Virus record (IMG/VR): IMGVR_UViG_3300037191_001647
Location: 1-22,548 of that record
DNA length: 22,548 nucleotides
Reading direction: 5' to 3' (one strand)
Source of the DNA: a virus
The position numbers and the translations under genes were made by a program. Under the pieces are notes generated by a model. That model was not told the DNA's origin, made no database searches, and worked only from the letters and a program-made list of their open reading frames with translations. Shown here in pieces: positions 6,110 to 12,968 of this stretch (position 1 is the stretch's first letter; every line of letters begins with the position of its first letter).

Positions 6110-7826
6110 GATTGCGCGATGGATTCACGCGTGGAAGTACCGAGGTGCAGGCGAGAGTTTCCTTGAGTTTCGTAATCGACTGGCCAGCGCACTGCAGGAC
6201 AACCCGGCTCACTTTAGATTACTGCAGAGTATCTTTGGTGAGCAGCGGTTCCTGCCGGGCGGGCGCATTCAGTCGGCCATGGGGTCGGCGCGTCAGACTA
6301 CGCCGTACAACTGCTTTGTGTCGCCAACCATTGAAGACTCGATGCCGAGTATCCTTAGTGCATTCGGCTCTGCTGTGATGACGATGCGCGAAGGCGGAGG
6401 AGAGGGCTATGACTTCAGTAACCTGCGGCCGGCAGGTGACCGTATCCGTTCACTTGACTCGCAAGCCAGCGGACCGGTGTCCTTCATGGGCATCTTTGAT
6501 GCAGGGTGTAAGACCATAGCCAGTGCCGGCCACCGCCGCGGCGCGCAGATGGGTGTGTTACGTGTCGACCACCCGGACATCGAGCGCTTCATCCGCGCCA
6601 AGCAGAACACCACCGACCTGACCGCCTTCAACATCAGTGTGGCAATCACTGACGAGTTCATGCGATGCGTGAAAGAGAACAAGGACTTCCAGCTTCGCTT
6701 CGAAGGGCAGAACGCAGGCACTGTGCATGCGCCTACCCTGTGGGAAACCATCATGCGTGGCACGTGGGAGTGGGCTGAGCCTGGCGTTCTGTTCATAGAC
6801 CGCATCAATGAGATGAACAACCTACACTACTGCGAGACCATCGCGGCCACCAACCCGTGTGGTGAGCAACCACTGCCGCCCAACGGTGCGTGCTTACTTG
6901 GCTCGTTCAACCTGACGAAGTATGCAACGTACACGTACAACCCGCACGCTCCCGCAGCGCAGGCTGAGAGCTACGGCATGGACGTAACCCAGCTGCTTCA
7001 TGACATACCGCACGTGGTGCGGGCCATGGACAATGTGATTGACCGTGCGCGTTACCCGCTTGTGGAACAGGAGGTCGAGGCCTTAAGTAAACGCAGGATG
7101 GGCATTGGTATCACCGGGATGGCGAACATGTTTGAAGCCATGGGTTTACCCTACGGCTCGAGTGGATTCCTGCAGAAGCAAGGTGAGGTGATGAGCTTAA
7201 TCACCAATGCTTGCTACCGTGCGTCTATTCAGCTGGCCAAGGAAAAGGGAGCGTTCCCTTTGTTTGACCGAGATGAATACATGCGCTCCAAGTTCGTCAT
7301 GGCCTTGCCTGAGCATATTCAGGAGGGCATATACGAGCACGGTATCCGGAACAGCCACCTGACTTCCATCGCTCCGACCGGCACCATCTCACTGTCAGCC
7401 GACAATGTGTCCAGCGGTATCGAGCCTGTGTTCTCGCATGCGTACGACCGCACGATACAGACCGAGTCTGGACCTAAGATTGTCCATGTCGAAGACTACG
7501 GCAGTCGCGTGTTCGGCCACAAGGGCAAGACGGCAAACGAATGCACCGCAAAGGAACACTTGAATGTTCTCCTTATGGCGCAGAAGTACATCGACAGTGC
7601 TTGCTCAAAGACCTGCAACGTCAGCCCTGACATGCCGTGGGCCGACTTCAAAGACCTGTACATGATGGCATGGGAAGGTAGAGCCAAGGGCTGTACCACG
7701 TTCAACGCGGGCGGCAAGCGCTTTGGTATCCTCAACACAGCAGCCGCGGAGGCGGATGATGAGCCGGCTGAGGAAGGAACTGCTTGCTATATAGACCCTG
7801 TAACCATGGAGAGAAGCTGTGAGTAG
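6093..7826 (+). CDS. nrdJ: Ribonucleotide reductase, class II (B12-dependent) type
   Basis: Reduces ribonucleotides to deoxyribonucleotides for phage DNA synthesis. The 577 residues (from the ATG at 6093, with GGAG upstream) contain the ten-strand barrel hallmarks. C74 lies in PYNCFVSP. The radical site is N254, C256 and E258 in NPCGEQPLPP, and the second redox cysteine is C267 in GACLLGSFNL. A phosphate-binding loop reads APTGTISLSADNVSSGIEP. A C-terminal reductant pair sits at C565 and C576 (ACYIDP...SCE). The NPCGE-QPLPP-GAC-LGS signature and the absence of a companion small-subunit gene in the window indicate the adenosylcobalamin-dependent class. No ATP-cone is seen at the N-terminus, so overall activity control through dATP is probably missing. 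The gene overlaps both neighbours (17 and 8 bases). Confidence 0.93.
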   Translation: MGPTTEIARWIHAWKYRGAGESFLEFRNRLASALQDNPAHFRLLQSIFGEQRFLPGGRIQSAMGSARQTTPYNCFVSPTIEDSMPSILSAFGSAVMTMREGGGEGYDFSNLRPAGDRIRSLDSQASGPVSFMGIFDAGCKTIASAGHRRGAQMGVLRVDHPDIERFIRAKQNTTDLTAFNISVAITDEFMRCVKENKDFQLRFEGQNAGTVHAPTLWETIMRGTWEWAEPGVLFIDRINEMNNLHYCETIAATNPCGEQPLPPNGACLLGSFNLTKYATYTYNPHAPAAQAESYGMDVTQLLHDIPHVVRAMDNVIDRARYPLVEQEVEALSKRRMGIGITGMANMFEAMGLPYGSSGFLQKQGEVMSLITNACYRASIQLAKEKGAFPLFDRDEYMRSKFVMALPEHIQEGIYEHGIRNSHLTSIAPTGTISLSADNVSSGIEPVFSHAYDRTIQTESGPKIVHVEDYGSRVFGHKGKTANECTAKEHLNVLLMAQKYIDSACSKTCNVSPDMPWADFKDLYMMAWEGRAKGCTTFNAGGKRFGILNTAAAEADDEPAEEGTACYIDPVTMERSCE

Positions 7827-7989
7827 AGTGTCGCTGCGCTCGCGTATAAACGACAAGTGTAAGGAGTGCATCTACGACAGCGTCGCGCCAGGTAACTGGC
7901 GCCAACAAGTCCAGATGTGCACCTCGCGCGATTGCCCGTTGTTTGATGTTAGACCTAAGAGTACGCCTGTGAATTCACCAAATAAGTAA
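7819..7989 (+). CDS. Small Cys-rich conserved phage protein
   Basis: A GTG-started 56-residue gene overlapping the end of RNR by eight bases. The product reads RINDKCKECIYDSVAPGNW, then RQQVQMCTSRDCPLFDVRPK. The four cysteines in two pairs (C-x2-C and C-x4-C) suggest a compact zinc-binding fold. I recognise the pattern K-C-x2-C-IYD...W-R-x-QV-x2-C-x4-CPL(F/Y)-x-VRPK as a small protein found in many T7-like and other phages, usually near replication or RNR genes and without an assigned function. It is the last gene before the terminator, so it ends the DNA-metabolism operon. AAGCTGTGAG offers no strong Shine-Dalgarno, so coupling to RNR is likely. Confidence 0.85.
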   Translation: MSRVSLRSRINDKCKECIYDSVAPGNWRQQVQMCTSRDCPLFDVRPKSTPVNSPNK

Positions 7990-7995
7990 CTTATG

Positions 7996-8020
7996 CAGGG
8001 CCCGTGCGGCCCTGTTTTTT
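7996..8020 (+). terminator. Intrinsic terminator after the DNA-metabolism module
   Basis: CAGGGCC (7996-8002) and GGCCCTG (8008-8014) form a perfect 7-bp GC-rich stem with a 5-base loop, followed at once by six T (8015-8020). It stands seven bases after the last replication-module stop and before a promoter-like element, so it separates two transcription units. Confidence 0.92.
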
Positions 8021-8075
8021 CACAAGCTATTGTTATAGTGTAACACTTTGATTAGTAACCTTATTACCAAAAGAG

Positions 8076-8107
8076 GTGTAACCAAAGTTCAGCTAGAGAG
8101 AAGAGGA
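8076..8107 (+). promoter_or_regulatory. Promoter-like repeat, copy B
   Basis: GTG, four bases, then CAAAGTTCAGCTAGAG (8083-8098) and a purine tract. Spacing is identical to copy A at 1933-1962 and the 16-base core differs at one position. It lies between the terminator at 7996-8020 and the first gene of the virion module, where a middle or late promoter is expected. The rest of this 127-base gap (8021-8075) is AT-rich; a TTGTTA/TAGTAA pair with a 17-base spacer could be a weak sigma70-type promoter, but the match is poor. Confidence 0.45.
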
Positions 8108-8116
8108 TACCTTTAA

Positions 8117-8464
8117 ATGGCTGAAATTCCAAGACTTTCTTACGACTTGATTGACTTACTTGACCGCACCACAGACCAGCCACACCTTCCGCGCACAGGA
8201 CTTGAGTTTTCTACGTTCAGCGAAGCCGTTGTTAGACAGACTGCGTATGCAGCTGGCTTCCGCGCCTGCGTCGATATGTTGGTAGAAATGCGCGCAGCTG
8301 ACGAGGCTGAAGCCAATGCTAAAAGCAACCCGGTTGAACCTGAACAAGATGACCCGTTCCTCACCGTGTATGGTCCGGACGGCAAACCTCATACGGGCGT
8401 GGCATCCACACACATGGCCGGTCGTCTTGCTACAGATGACCATGATGACGGAAGTGAGCCGTGA
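8117..8464 (+). CDS. Hypothetical protein at start of virion module
   Basis: The 115-residue product has a helical first half (SYDLIDLLDRTT, then QTAYAAGFRACVDMLVEMRAA) and an acidic, probably disordered second half rich in Asp, Glu and Pro, ending in DDHDDGSEP. No catalytic motif and no recognised family. It is the first gene after the terminator and promoter-like copy B. The ATG follows a purine-rich leader (GAGAGAAGAGGA) about ten bases upstream that can act as a Shine-Dalgarno. Similar small acidic genes precede the head genes in several podoviruses, but that is only positional. Confidence 0.7.
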   Translation: MAEIPRLSYDLIDLLDRTTDQPHLPRTGLEFSTFSEAVVRQTAYAAGFRACVDMLVEMRAADEAEANAKSNPVEPEQDDPFLTVYGPDGKPHTGVASTHMAGRLATDDHDDGSEP

Positions 8465-8735
8465 TGGAATACCTATAGGTTTCATGTGGTTATCGAGGAT
8501 GTCTGATAGGGCTGTTGAGATGCACGCATGCGCAGAGCCGGCACAATTTGGACGGCTTGTTAACAAACAAGTCCTTGCTGAATTCAAGAAGATGATGCTA
8601 GACAGCGGGGCACACCACGTTGTTGCGCTACATGGCAACCCAGTCTACAGGCGTCTTCTTGTAAAGCTTGGCTTTACCAGTCACAGCACCTATGTAACCA
8701 CAATTGACCTGAGGACAGTCCAATGGGATTCCTAA
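8442..8735 (+). CDS. GNAT-type acyltransferase-like protein
   Basis: About 97 residues. GIPIGFMWLSR gives strand beta4; a mid segment reads MHACAEPAQFGR where the acetyl-CoA-binding turn is expected; a helix KQVLAEFKKMMLDSGAHHVVAL follows, then GNPVYRRLLVKLGFTSH, the GNAT motif B pattern of an N-x2-x-x-L-x-x-LGF end. The N-terminal strands of a full GNAT (about 140-150 residues) are missing, so this is a short or minimal version. The start is uncertain: ATG codons at 8436, 8442 and 8445 and GTG at 8454 are all in frame within the end of the previous gene, and none has a good Shine-Dalgarno. The substrate is unknown; modification of a phage or host protein is a guess. Confidence 0.65.
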   Translation: MMTEVSRDGIPIGFMWLSRMSDRAVEMHACAEPAQFGRLVNKQVLAEFKKMMLDSGAHHVVALHGNPVYRRLLVKLGFTSHSTYVTTIDLRTVQWDS

Positions 8736-8977
8736 GTAAAATATTTGGCGGCGGGAAGAAACAAGCCCCTGTCGTAGCTGCCGTTGCAAAAGAAGAGCCT
8801 GAAGAGAAGCCCTTGCAGACCGCCCCGGTTGACCCGAATGAAGAAGAGCGCCGAGTCGTAGCGAGTACAAATCGCAAGCAAGTACTCGCTCGCAGAGGAC
8901 GAAGTTCACTTGTGACATCGCGCAGGGACGACGAAGGAATACGAGGTGGTGTATCAATAGCAGGTAACGTAGTCTAA
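8723..8977 (+). CDS. Small virion-type protein, T7 gp6.7/gp7.3-like (first copy)
   Basis: The 84-residue basic protein starts MGFLSKIFGGGKK, passes through an Ala/Pro/Glu-rich middle and ends with a basic block, RGRSSLVTSRRDDEG...RGGVSI. T7 gp7.3 (a tail/ejection protein of about 99 residues) ends in a very similar way (KKSLSVARSSGGGINI), and the gene lies just before the portal, as in T7. The following gene ends with the same type of block. The ATG overlaps the end of the GNAT-like gene and follows GAGGA. A structural role at the head-tail vertex or in ejection is inferred from T7. Confidence 0.7.
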   Translation: MGFLSKIFGGGKKQAPVVAAVAKEEPEEKPLQTAPVDPNEEERRVVASTNRKQVLARRGRSSLVTSRRDDEGIRGGVSIAGNVV

Positions 8978-9324
8978 TGGGCGCCGTTAAGAAGGTATTC
9001 AGCGCAATTACAGGGGCAAAAAGCAAAAATAATGCAGCGCAGCAAGCACAGGCAGCGCAGCAAGCACAGGCAGCACAGGTAGCACAGGCATCTGCTGACG
9101 CCAAGGCATCTGCTGCTGCAACCGCGGCAAAGGCAAAGTCAGACCTAGATGCGCGTTCGGCTGCAGACCGTGAGGCCAAGCGCGCCCAGACCACAACGGC
9201 CAGCGGAGTAAGCAGTGGAGTAAACAACAGCCGAGTGACCGGAAGGACGGGCCGCAGTGGACTTGTAAGTCGTAGAGGCGAAGATGCAGGCGCAACACGA
9301 AGCGGTGTATCAGTACCAAGGTGA
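8977..9324 (+). CDS. Small virion-type protein, T7 gp7.3-like (second copy, Ala/Gln-rich)
   Basis: The 115-residue product starts MGAVKKVFSAITGAK, like the previous gene's MGFLSKIFGGG. An Ala/Gln-rich helical repeat region follows (residues about 20-75, coiled-coil-like), encoded partly by an 18-base tandem repeat. The end is TGRSGLVSRRGEDAG...RSGVSVPR. The C-terminal pattern GRS-x-LV-x-x-RR...G-x-x-R-x-GVS is shared with the preceding gene and resembles the end of T7 gp7.3. The start overlaps the previous stop (TAATG). A tail-assembly or ejected-protein role is inferred from T7 position and motif. Confidence 0.72.
   Translation: MGAVKKVFSAITGAKSKNNAAQQAQAAQQAQAAQVAQASADAKASAAATAAKAKSDLDARSAADREAKRAQTTTASGVSSGVNNSRVTGRTGRSGLVSRRGEDAGATRSGVSVPR
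9034..9087. repeat. 18-base tandem repeat, three copies
   Basis: The unit GCAGCGCAGCAAGCACAG at 9034-9051 is repeated perfectly at 9052-9069 and imperfectly at 9070-9087. It encodes AAQQAQ units in the second gp7.3-like gene. Copy number could vary between relatives by slippage. Confidence 0.9.
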
Positions 9325-9333
9325 GGATGAAGT

Positions 9334-10854
9334 ATGGCGACGGCAAAAGAACGCTATGACGCACTTCAGCCCGACCGCCAGCAGTTCCTGAACAGGGCCA
9401 GGCACAACGCCATGCTGACCATACCTTCGTTGCTTCCGCTTGAGGGGCAGGACGGGCAGTCACACCTTGTTGAGCCTTACCAAAGCCTAGGCTCCGAGGG
9501 CGTTGTAAACCTGTCGTCTCGCGTGACTATGGCCATGCTTCCGGCAGGGCGCCCGCACCTTCGTCTCGACATACCTCCGTTTCAGCTTATGCAGATGAAT
9601 GCCGAGGTCGACGAAGAGACGAACAAGGACTTGGCCAAGGGCGAGAAGCTGATTCAAGCAGCGGTTGAGAAAGCAAACTGGCGAGGGTCTACACTTCAGG
9701 CCTTGCAGCAGCTAATAGTAGCCGGCAACGTCGTCGAAGAGTTCCTTGACGACCAGTCCTTCGCTATCCACAGACTAGACCACTTTGTAGTACGCCGGTC
9801 TAAGAAAGGGCACGTTGTGGAGGCAGTTATCCACGAGATGTGGGACCGAGAGCTTGAAGGCAACGACGACCCTGCAACGCATACCTCAGCTTCACCCGCG
9901 GCAAACGACGACGAAGTCGATGTGTACACCTACATACGCCTAATGTCTGATGGCCTGTACCACGTGTCGCAGCAGTTCGGTGACGGGTCTGCTGCGGGAA
10001 ACCTTGGTTTAGAAACATTCGATAAAGACGCATTGCGTTATTCGTTCCTGCGTTGGAATGAATCACCGGGCGAGGACTACGGTCGGTCCAAGGTCGAAGA
10101 GGTCATTGCTGACCTTCGTTCGCTGGACTCATTGTCTAAGCAAGCACTTGAGCTTGGCGGCATGGCGGCTAAGAACTTCATCATGATTCGCCCCGGCGCC
10201 AACGCCAATTCAATAAAGAACAGAATCAACCGCATCACCAACGGTGAGTCACTAATCGGTGACCCCGAGAGTGTGGACATGAAACAGTTCGACACCCGAA
10301 CTGCACAGCAAGGCCTTGAGGTTCTAATCTCAAAGCTAGAGTCTAGAATTAGTAGGACCTTCCTTCTGCTGTCAACGCAGCAACGCAGTGGGGACCGTGT
10401 CACGGCGACTGAAATTGAGCGAGACATACAAGAACTTGAGTCCGTCCTAGGCGGTACGTTCTCAGTACTCTCGCTTACCCAACTAGAACGCCGTACCACT
10501 CTCCTGTTGGAGGACATGAAGGCCAAGAAGCAATTCCCTGATGTTGGGAAGGATGCTCTACAGCCCACTATCTTGACAGGACTTGAAGCCTTAAGCCGCG
10601 AGCGAGACGTTGGTCGTGCGCAACAAGCTGGGCAGATAGTCCAACAATTCGGCGAGGAAGGCATTAGGTATGTTAAGCTTGGTGTAGTGCTCAACAAAGC
10701 CTTGGTTGGCTTGGGTATACCTGAAGCTGTTCGTACGGATGCTGAGGTTCAGGAAGAGAAGCAGCGCGAAGCTGCTCAGGCACAACAACTTGCCGCCACA
10801 GCACCGGCCGTAACAGCCGCAGCTGGCCGGCAGCCGCAGGAGAACTTGGGATGA
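9334..10854 (+). CDS. Portal (head-tail connector) protein, T7 gp8-like
   Basis: The 506-residue product (T7 gp8 has 536) forms the dodecameric ring at the head vertex through which DNA is packaged and ejected. The N-terminus matches the family: ERYDALQPDRQQFLNRAR, then PSLLPLEG...YQSLGSEGVVNLSSR and MAMLPAGRPHLRLDIP. The centre has RWNESPGEDYGRSKVEEVI and DLRSLDSLSKQALELG. Late segments read RTFLLLSTQQRSGDRVTATEIERDIQELESVLGGTFS and GLEALSRERDVGRAQQ. The C-terminus is Ala/Gln-rich. GAGGA stands upstream of the ATG. The last four bases overlap the next start (ATGA). Confidence 0.96.
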   Translation: MATAKERYDALQPDRQQFLNRARHNAMLTIPSLLPLEGQDGQSHLVEPYQSLGSEGVVNLSSRVTMAMLPAGRPHLRLDIPPFQLMQMNAEVDEETNKDLAKGEKLIQAAVEKANWRGSTLQALQQLIVAGNVVEEFLDDQSFAIHRLDHFVVRRSKKGHVVEAVIHEMWDRELEGNDDPATHTSASPAANDDEVDVYTYIRLMSDGLYHVSQQFGDGSAAGNLGLETFDKDALRYSFLRWNESPGEDYGRSKVEEVIADLRSLDSLSKQALELGGMAAKNFIMIRPGANANSIKNRINRITNGESLIGDPESVDMKQFDTRTAQQGLEVLISKLESRISRTFLLLSTQQRSGDRVTATEIERDIQELESVLGGTFSVLSLTQLERRTTLLLEDMKAKKQFPDVGKDALQPTILTGLEALSRERDVGRAQQAGQIVQQFGEEGIRYVKLGVVLNKALVGLGIPEAVRTDAEVQEEKQREAAQAQQLAATAPAVTAAAGRQPQENLG

Positions 10855-11039
10855 CAGATAAAGATACCTCACTACCATGGCCCAAGGGCGACATTGTAGT
10901 GACCCCAGATAATGTCGACGCATCGTTCGTTAGATGGGAAGCCATAAAGGCAATGAAGACGCGCACTGCTACACCAGAGCAGGTGGCACTGGTGCGAGAC
11001 TGTGACGCGGTGATGCAGGAAGCCATGGAGAATCGGTGA
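10851..11039 (+). CDS. Small hypothetical protein between portal and peptidase
   Basis: A 62-residue soluble product. LPWPKGDIVVTPDNVDASFVRWEAIKAMKTR is followed by TPEQVALVRDCDAVMQEAMENR, which reads as a beta-rich start and two helices. No family recognised. The start overlaps the portal stop by four bases (ATGA), and the upstream AGGAG inside the portal gene can serve as a Shine-Dalgarno, so the gene is tightly coupled to portal expression. A virion or assembly-chaperone role is possible from position only. Confidence 0.7.
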   Translation: MTDKDTSLPWPKGDIVVTPDNVDASFVRWEAIKAMKTRTATPEQVALVRDCDAVMQEAMENR

Positions 11040-11392
11040 TGGAAATCGCCTCGGGCCCATGGCCAGACTTCGCCTACCGAGAGATTGCGTGCAAGCACTG
11101 CGGCAACGCCGTCATCGTCAAAGAGGCAATGGACAAGCTCCAATTACTTAGAGACATGATGGCGCAGCCGTTGAAGATTAACTCAGCGTACCGCTGCTAC
11201 GTCCACAACAAGAACGTGGGTGGCTCTGATGCTAGCAAGCACTTGGGCGGTGAAGCATTCGATATATCAACCAACGGAGTCGACTCCAATAAGCTGCGCG
11301 CGTGTGCAGAGACTGTAGGCTTCACAGGATTCGGGACGTACGCCACGTTCCTGCACGTTGACATAGGCCCGCCTAGAGAGTGGACCGGATAA
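11039..11392 (+). CDS. M15-family peptidase, probable endolysin
   Basis: Peptidoglycan peptidase of the M15A / peptidase_M15_4 type, which cuts peptide bonds in the stem or cross-bridge. From the ATG at 11039 the 117-residue product has the family path: FAYREIACKHCG, INSAYRCYVHNKNVGGSDASKH, then zinc ligands H68 and D75 (H-L-G-G-E-A-F-D) and H106 in FLHVDIG. Length fits a stand-alone catalytic domain without a binding domain or signal peptide. A GTG in frame at 11036 is an alternative start; GGAG is spaced better for the ATG. Its place between portal and scaffold is unlike T7, whose amidase gene 3.5 lies in the early DNA-metabolism region. Lysis is the simplest role; a virion-associated role is an alternative. 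Confidence 0.85.
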   Translation: MEIASGPWPDFAYREIACKHCGNAVIVKEAMDKLQLLRDMMAQPLKINSAYRCYVHNKNVGGSDASKHLGGEAFDISTNGVDSNKLRACAETVGFTGFGTYATFLHVDIGPPREWTG

Positions 11393-11400
11393 CTTAATAC

Positions 11401-11412
11401 GCCTGAGGAGGC
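11401..11412 (+). promoter_or_regulatory. Shine-Dalgarno hairpin before scaffold gene
   Basis: GCCT-GAGG-AGGC gives a 4-bp stem with a GAGG loop, followed by ACG and the ATG at 11416. It is identical to the core at 17-28 and in the same relation to its start codon. Confidence 0.45.
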
Positions 11413-11415
11413 ACG

Positions 11416-12303
11416 ATGGTAGATTCAGTAACAGACCCGGGTGACATTCAAGTCCCCGCAACAACGGCGGCAGGGTACGGCTCTCTTCACATTGCAACGA
11501 CGCAAGAAGATGCCGCATCAGCGCGCGTATCGGCGGGCGCCGCAACCCCGCAGTCACTTGGGGTTGACCAAGCTTCATTCGATAAGTTCTTCAACGACGG
11601 TGAGTTCGACTACGCCAGCTACGGCAAGGAACAAGCGTTCAAGGCCAAAGGCAAAACCGAAGGAGCCGACGCCACAGGAGGTGAACCGGCCGCAACCAAG
11701 GATGGTGATACCCAAGCGCCCGATACAGCTGCAGCGCAGGATGCGGTATCTAATGCAGGACTGAACTGGGACACGCTATCGCAGTCTGTTTCCGAGAACG
11801 GGGACATCACCAAGGAAGACCGTGCTGCGCTCGTTAAGATTGGCATTCCGAATAACATCATCGACACACACATCAATGCTGTACACGGTCAAACGCAGAA
11901 CCTTATAGACACTGTCATCTCAGGCATCGGCGGACAAGCCACGTTCGACGCCGTGTTCGATGCGCTACAAGAACATCCGATGGAGTTGCGCAACAAGATT
12001 GACGGCCTGTTGCAAGACCCGGATACGCGAGAGGCAGGTATTAACCTAGCCTTCCATAAGTCGGGCGTACAGCGTCCGGTAGCTGATGGAGCCAGAGCAC
12101 AGGTAGTTCCGGTGACTGGCGCACGTGCATCCAGAAGTTCACCGGCCCAACAAGGGCTTGGGTACAAAACTTTCGAAGAGCAGGCAGCTGCTCAATCCGA
12201 CCCGCGTTACAAGAATGACGCGGCTTACCGCGGTGCTGTCATGGCTAAGATTGCTGTGTCTCAGTACAACGTCAACCCGAGGGCACACCGAGGCGGTCTG
12301 TGA
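11416..12303 (+). CDS. Scaffolding protein, T7 gp9-like
   Basis: Internal assembly scaffold for the procapsid, lying between portal and capsid as in T7. The 295 residues are acidic and Ala/Thr/Asp-rich with low-complexity N-terminal and central parts. FDKFFNDGEFDYASYGKE lies at about residues 55-72, and a helical core DLDP-like region FDAVFDALQEHPMELRNKIDGLLQDPDTR at about 177-205. The C-terminus, YKTFEEQAAAQSDPRYKNDAAYRGAVMAKIAVS, matches the conserved SDPRY..D..YR end of T7-type scaffolds, which in such scaffolds is the capsid-contact region. Translation starts behind a Shine-Dalgarno hairpin. Confidence 0.9.
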   Translation: MVDSVTDPGDIQVPATTAAGYGSLHIATTQEDAASARVSAGAATPQSLGVDQASFDKFFNDGEFDYASYGKEQAFKAKGKTEGADATGGEPAATKDGDTQAPDTAAAQDAVSNAGLNWDTLSQSVSENGDITKEDRAALVKIGIPNNIIDTHINAVHGQTQNLIDTVISGIGGQATFDAVFDALQEHPMELRNKIDGLLQDPDTREAGINLAFHKSGVQRPVADGARAQVVPVTGARASRSSPAQQGLGYKTFEEQAAAQSDPRYKNDAAYRGAVMAKIAVSQYNVNPRAHRGGL

Positions 12304-12968
12304 TGGACCCTATTGCGCCTAAGTGGACCCAGCACCACGTCTTTCCCACTTACGTCATGACTCGTCAGTGGGAAGTGCCTACCGTCAACCAAAAATTGAA
12401 GGAAGGTATCTGGCGAGACAGAGCACTTGACCCTACGGGGTTGTATCGGTCAAACGCTGCCGGCACTTGGCACTCCAAAGACAACGTCCTTGGGCGCCTC
12501 GGTGATGCCGGCAAACGCCTCCACGACATGTTCGGAGAGGCGTTTGTTGCCTACGCATACAGCAGCCTTGGGGCTGACCCTGAGTTCAAGTGTCACGTGA
12601 AACTGAACGCTTGGGCTATGGTCTATTCCGACAGAGGATATGCTGCGGTCCACACCCACCCAAATTGTCACGCCAGTGGCGTCTACTACGTGGACAACAC
12701 TGTACCTGACACCGAAGTAACAATGGCAACGGGTGTAACACTAAAAGCCGGTGATATTGAGTTTTTGGACACACGCGGTCTTAACTGCATGGCACCGAAT
12801 ATGAAGCTAATGACTAGCGCTATATTCGGCTACCACACAGGGCGGATGTTGGTGTTCCCAAGCTCACTGCCGCACTACGTCCATCCTGTACGAGGTGAAG
12901 GCGAGCGTATCGCGATTTCCGTGAACGCCACTTACCTCATGACCCCTAAGGAAGAATCAAATGCCTAA
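12303..12968 (+). CDS. 2OG-Fe(II) oxygenase-like protein
   Basis: The 221-residue product shows the double-stranded beta-helix pattern of the putative 2OG-Fe(II) oxygenase family common in aquatic phages. LNAWAMVYSDRGYAAVHTHPNCHASGVYYVD carries metal-ligand candidates H117 and H119. GRMLVFPSSLPHYVHPV carries the distal histidine H191, and R202 in ERIAISVNATY is the likely 2-oxoglutarate anchor. Note that an H-x-H replaces the common H-x-D. The substrate is unknown. Lying between scaffold and capsid genes, it may hydroxylate a virion protein, which is inference. ATG at 12303 overlaps the scaffold stop; GTG at 12300 is an alternative start with equal Shine-Dalgarno support. Confidence 0.75.
   Translation: MDPIAPKWTQHHVFPTYVMTRQWEVPTVNQKLKEGIWRDRALDPTGLYRSNAAGTWHSKDNVLGRLGDAGKRLHDMFGEAFVAYAYSSLGADPEFKCHVKLNAWAMVYSDRGYAAVHTHPNCHASGVYYVDNTVPDTEVTMATGVTLKAGDIEFLDTRGLNCMAPNMKLMTSAIFGYHTGRMLVFPSSLPHYVHPVRGEGERIAISVNATYLMTPKEESNA

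Noticed and set aside
8628-9227. 199-codon minus-strand ORF with Ala/Cys repeats
   Set aside because: Its repeats are the antisense reading of the 18-base tandem repeat in the gp7.3-like gene.
11395-11401. TAATACG before the scaffold gene, resembling a T7 promoter start
   Set aside because: The following bases are the Shine-Dalgarno hairpin and do not continue the T7-type promoter consensus.
11441-11764. 107-codon nested ORF in the scaffold gene
   Set aside because: Arg/Gln/Pro/Ser-rich product typical of an out-of-frame reading of Ala/Thr/Asp-rich sequence.
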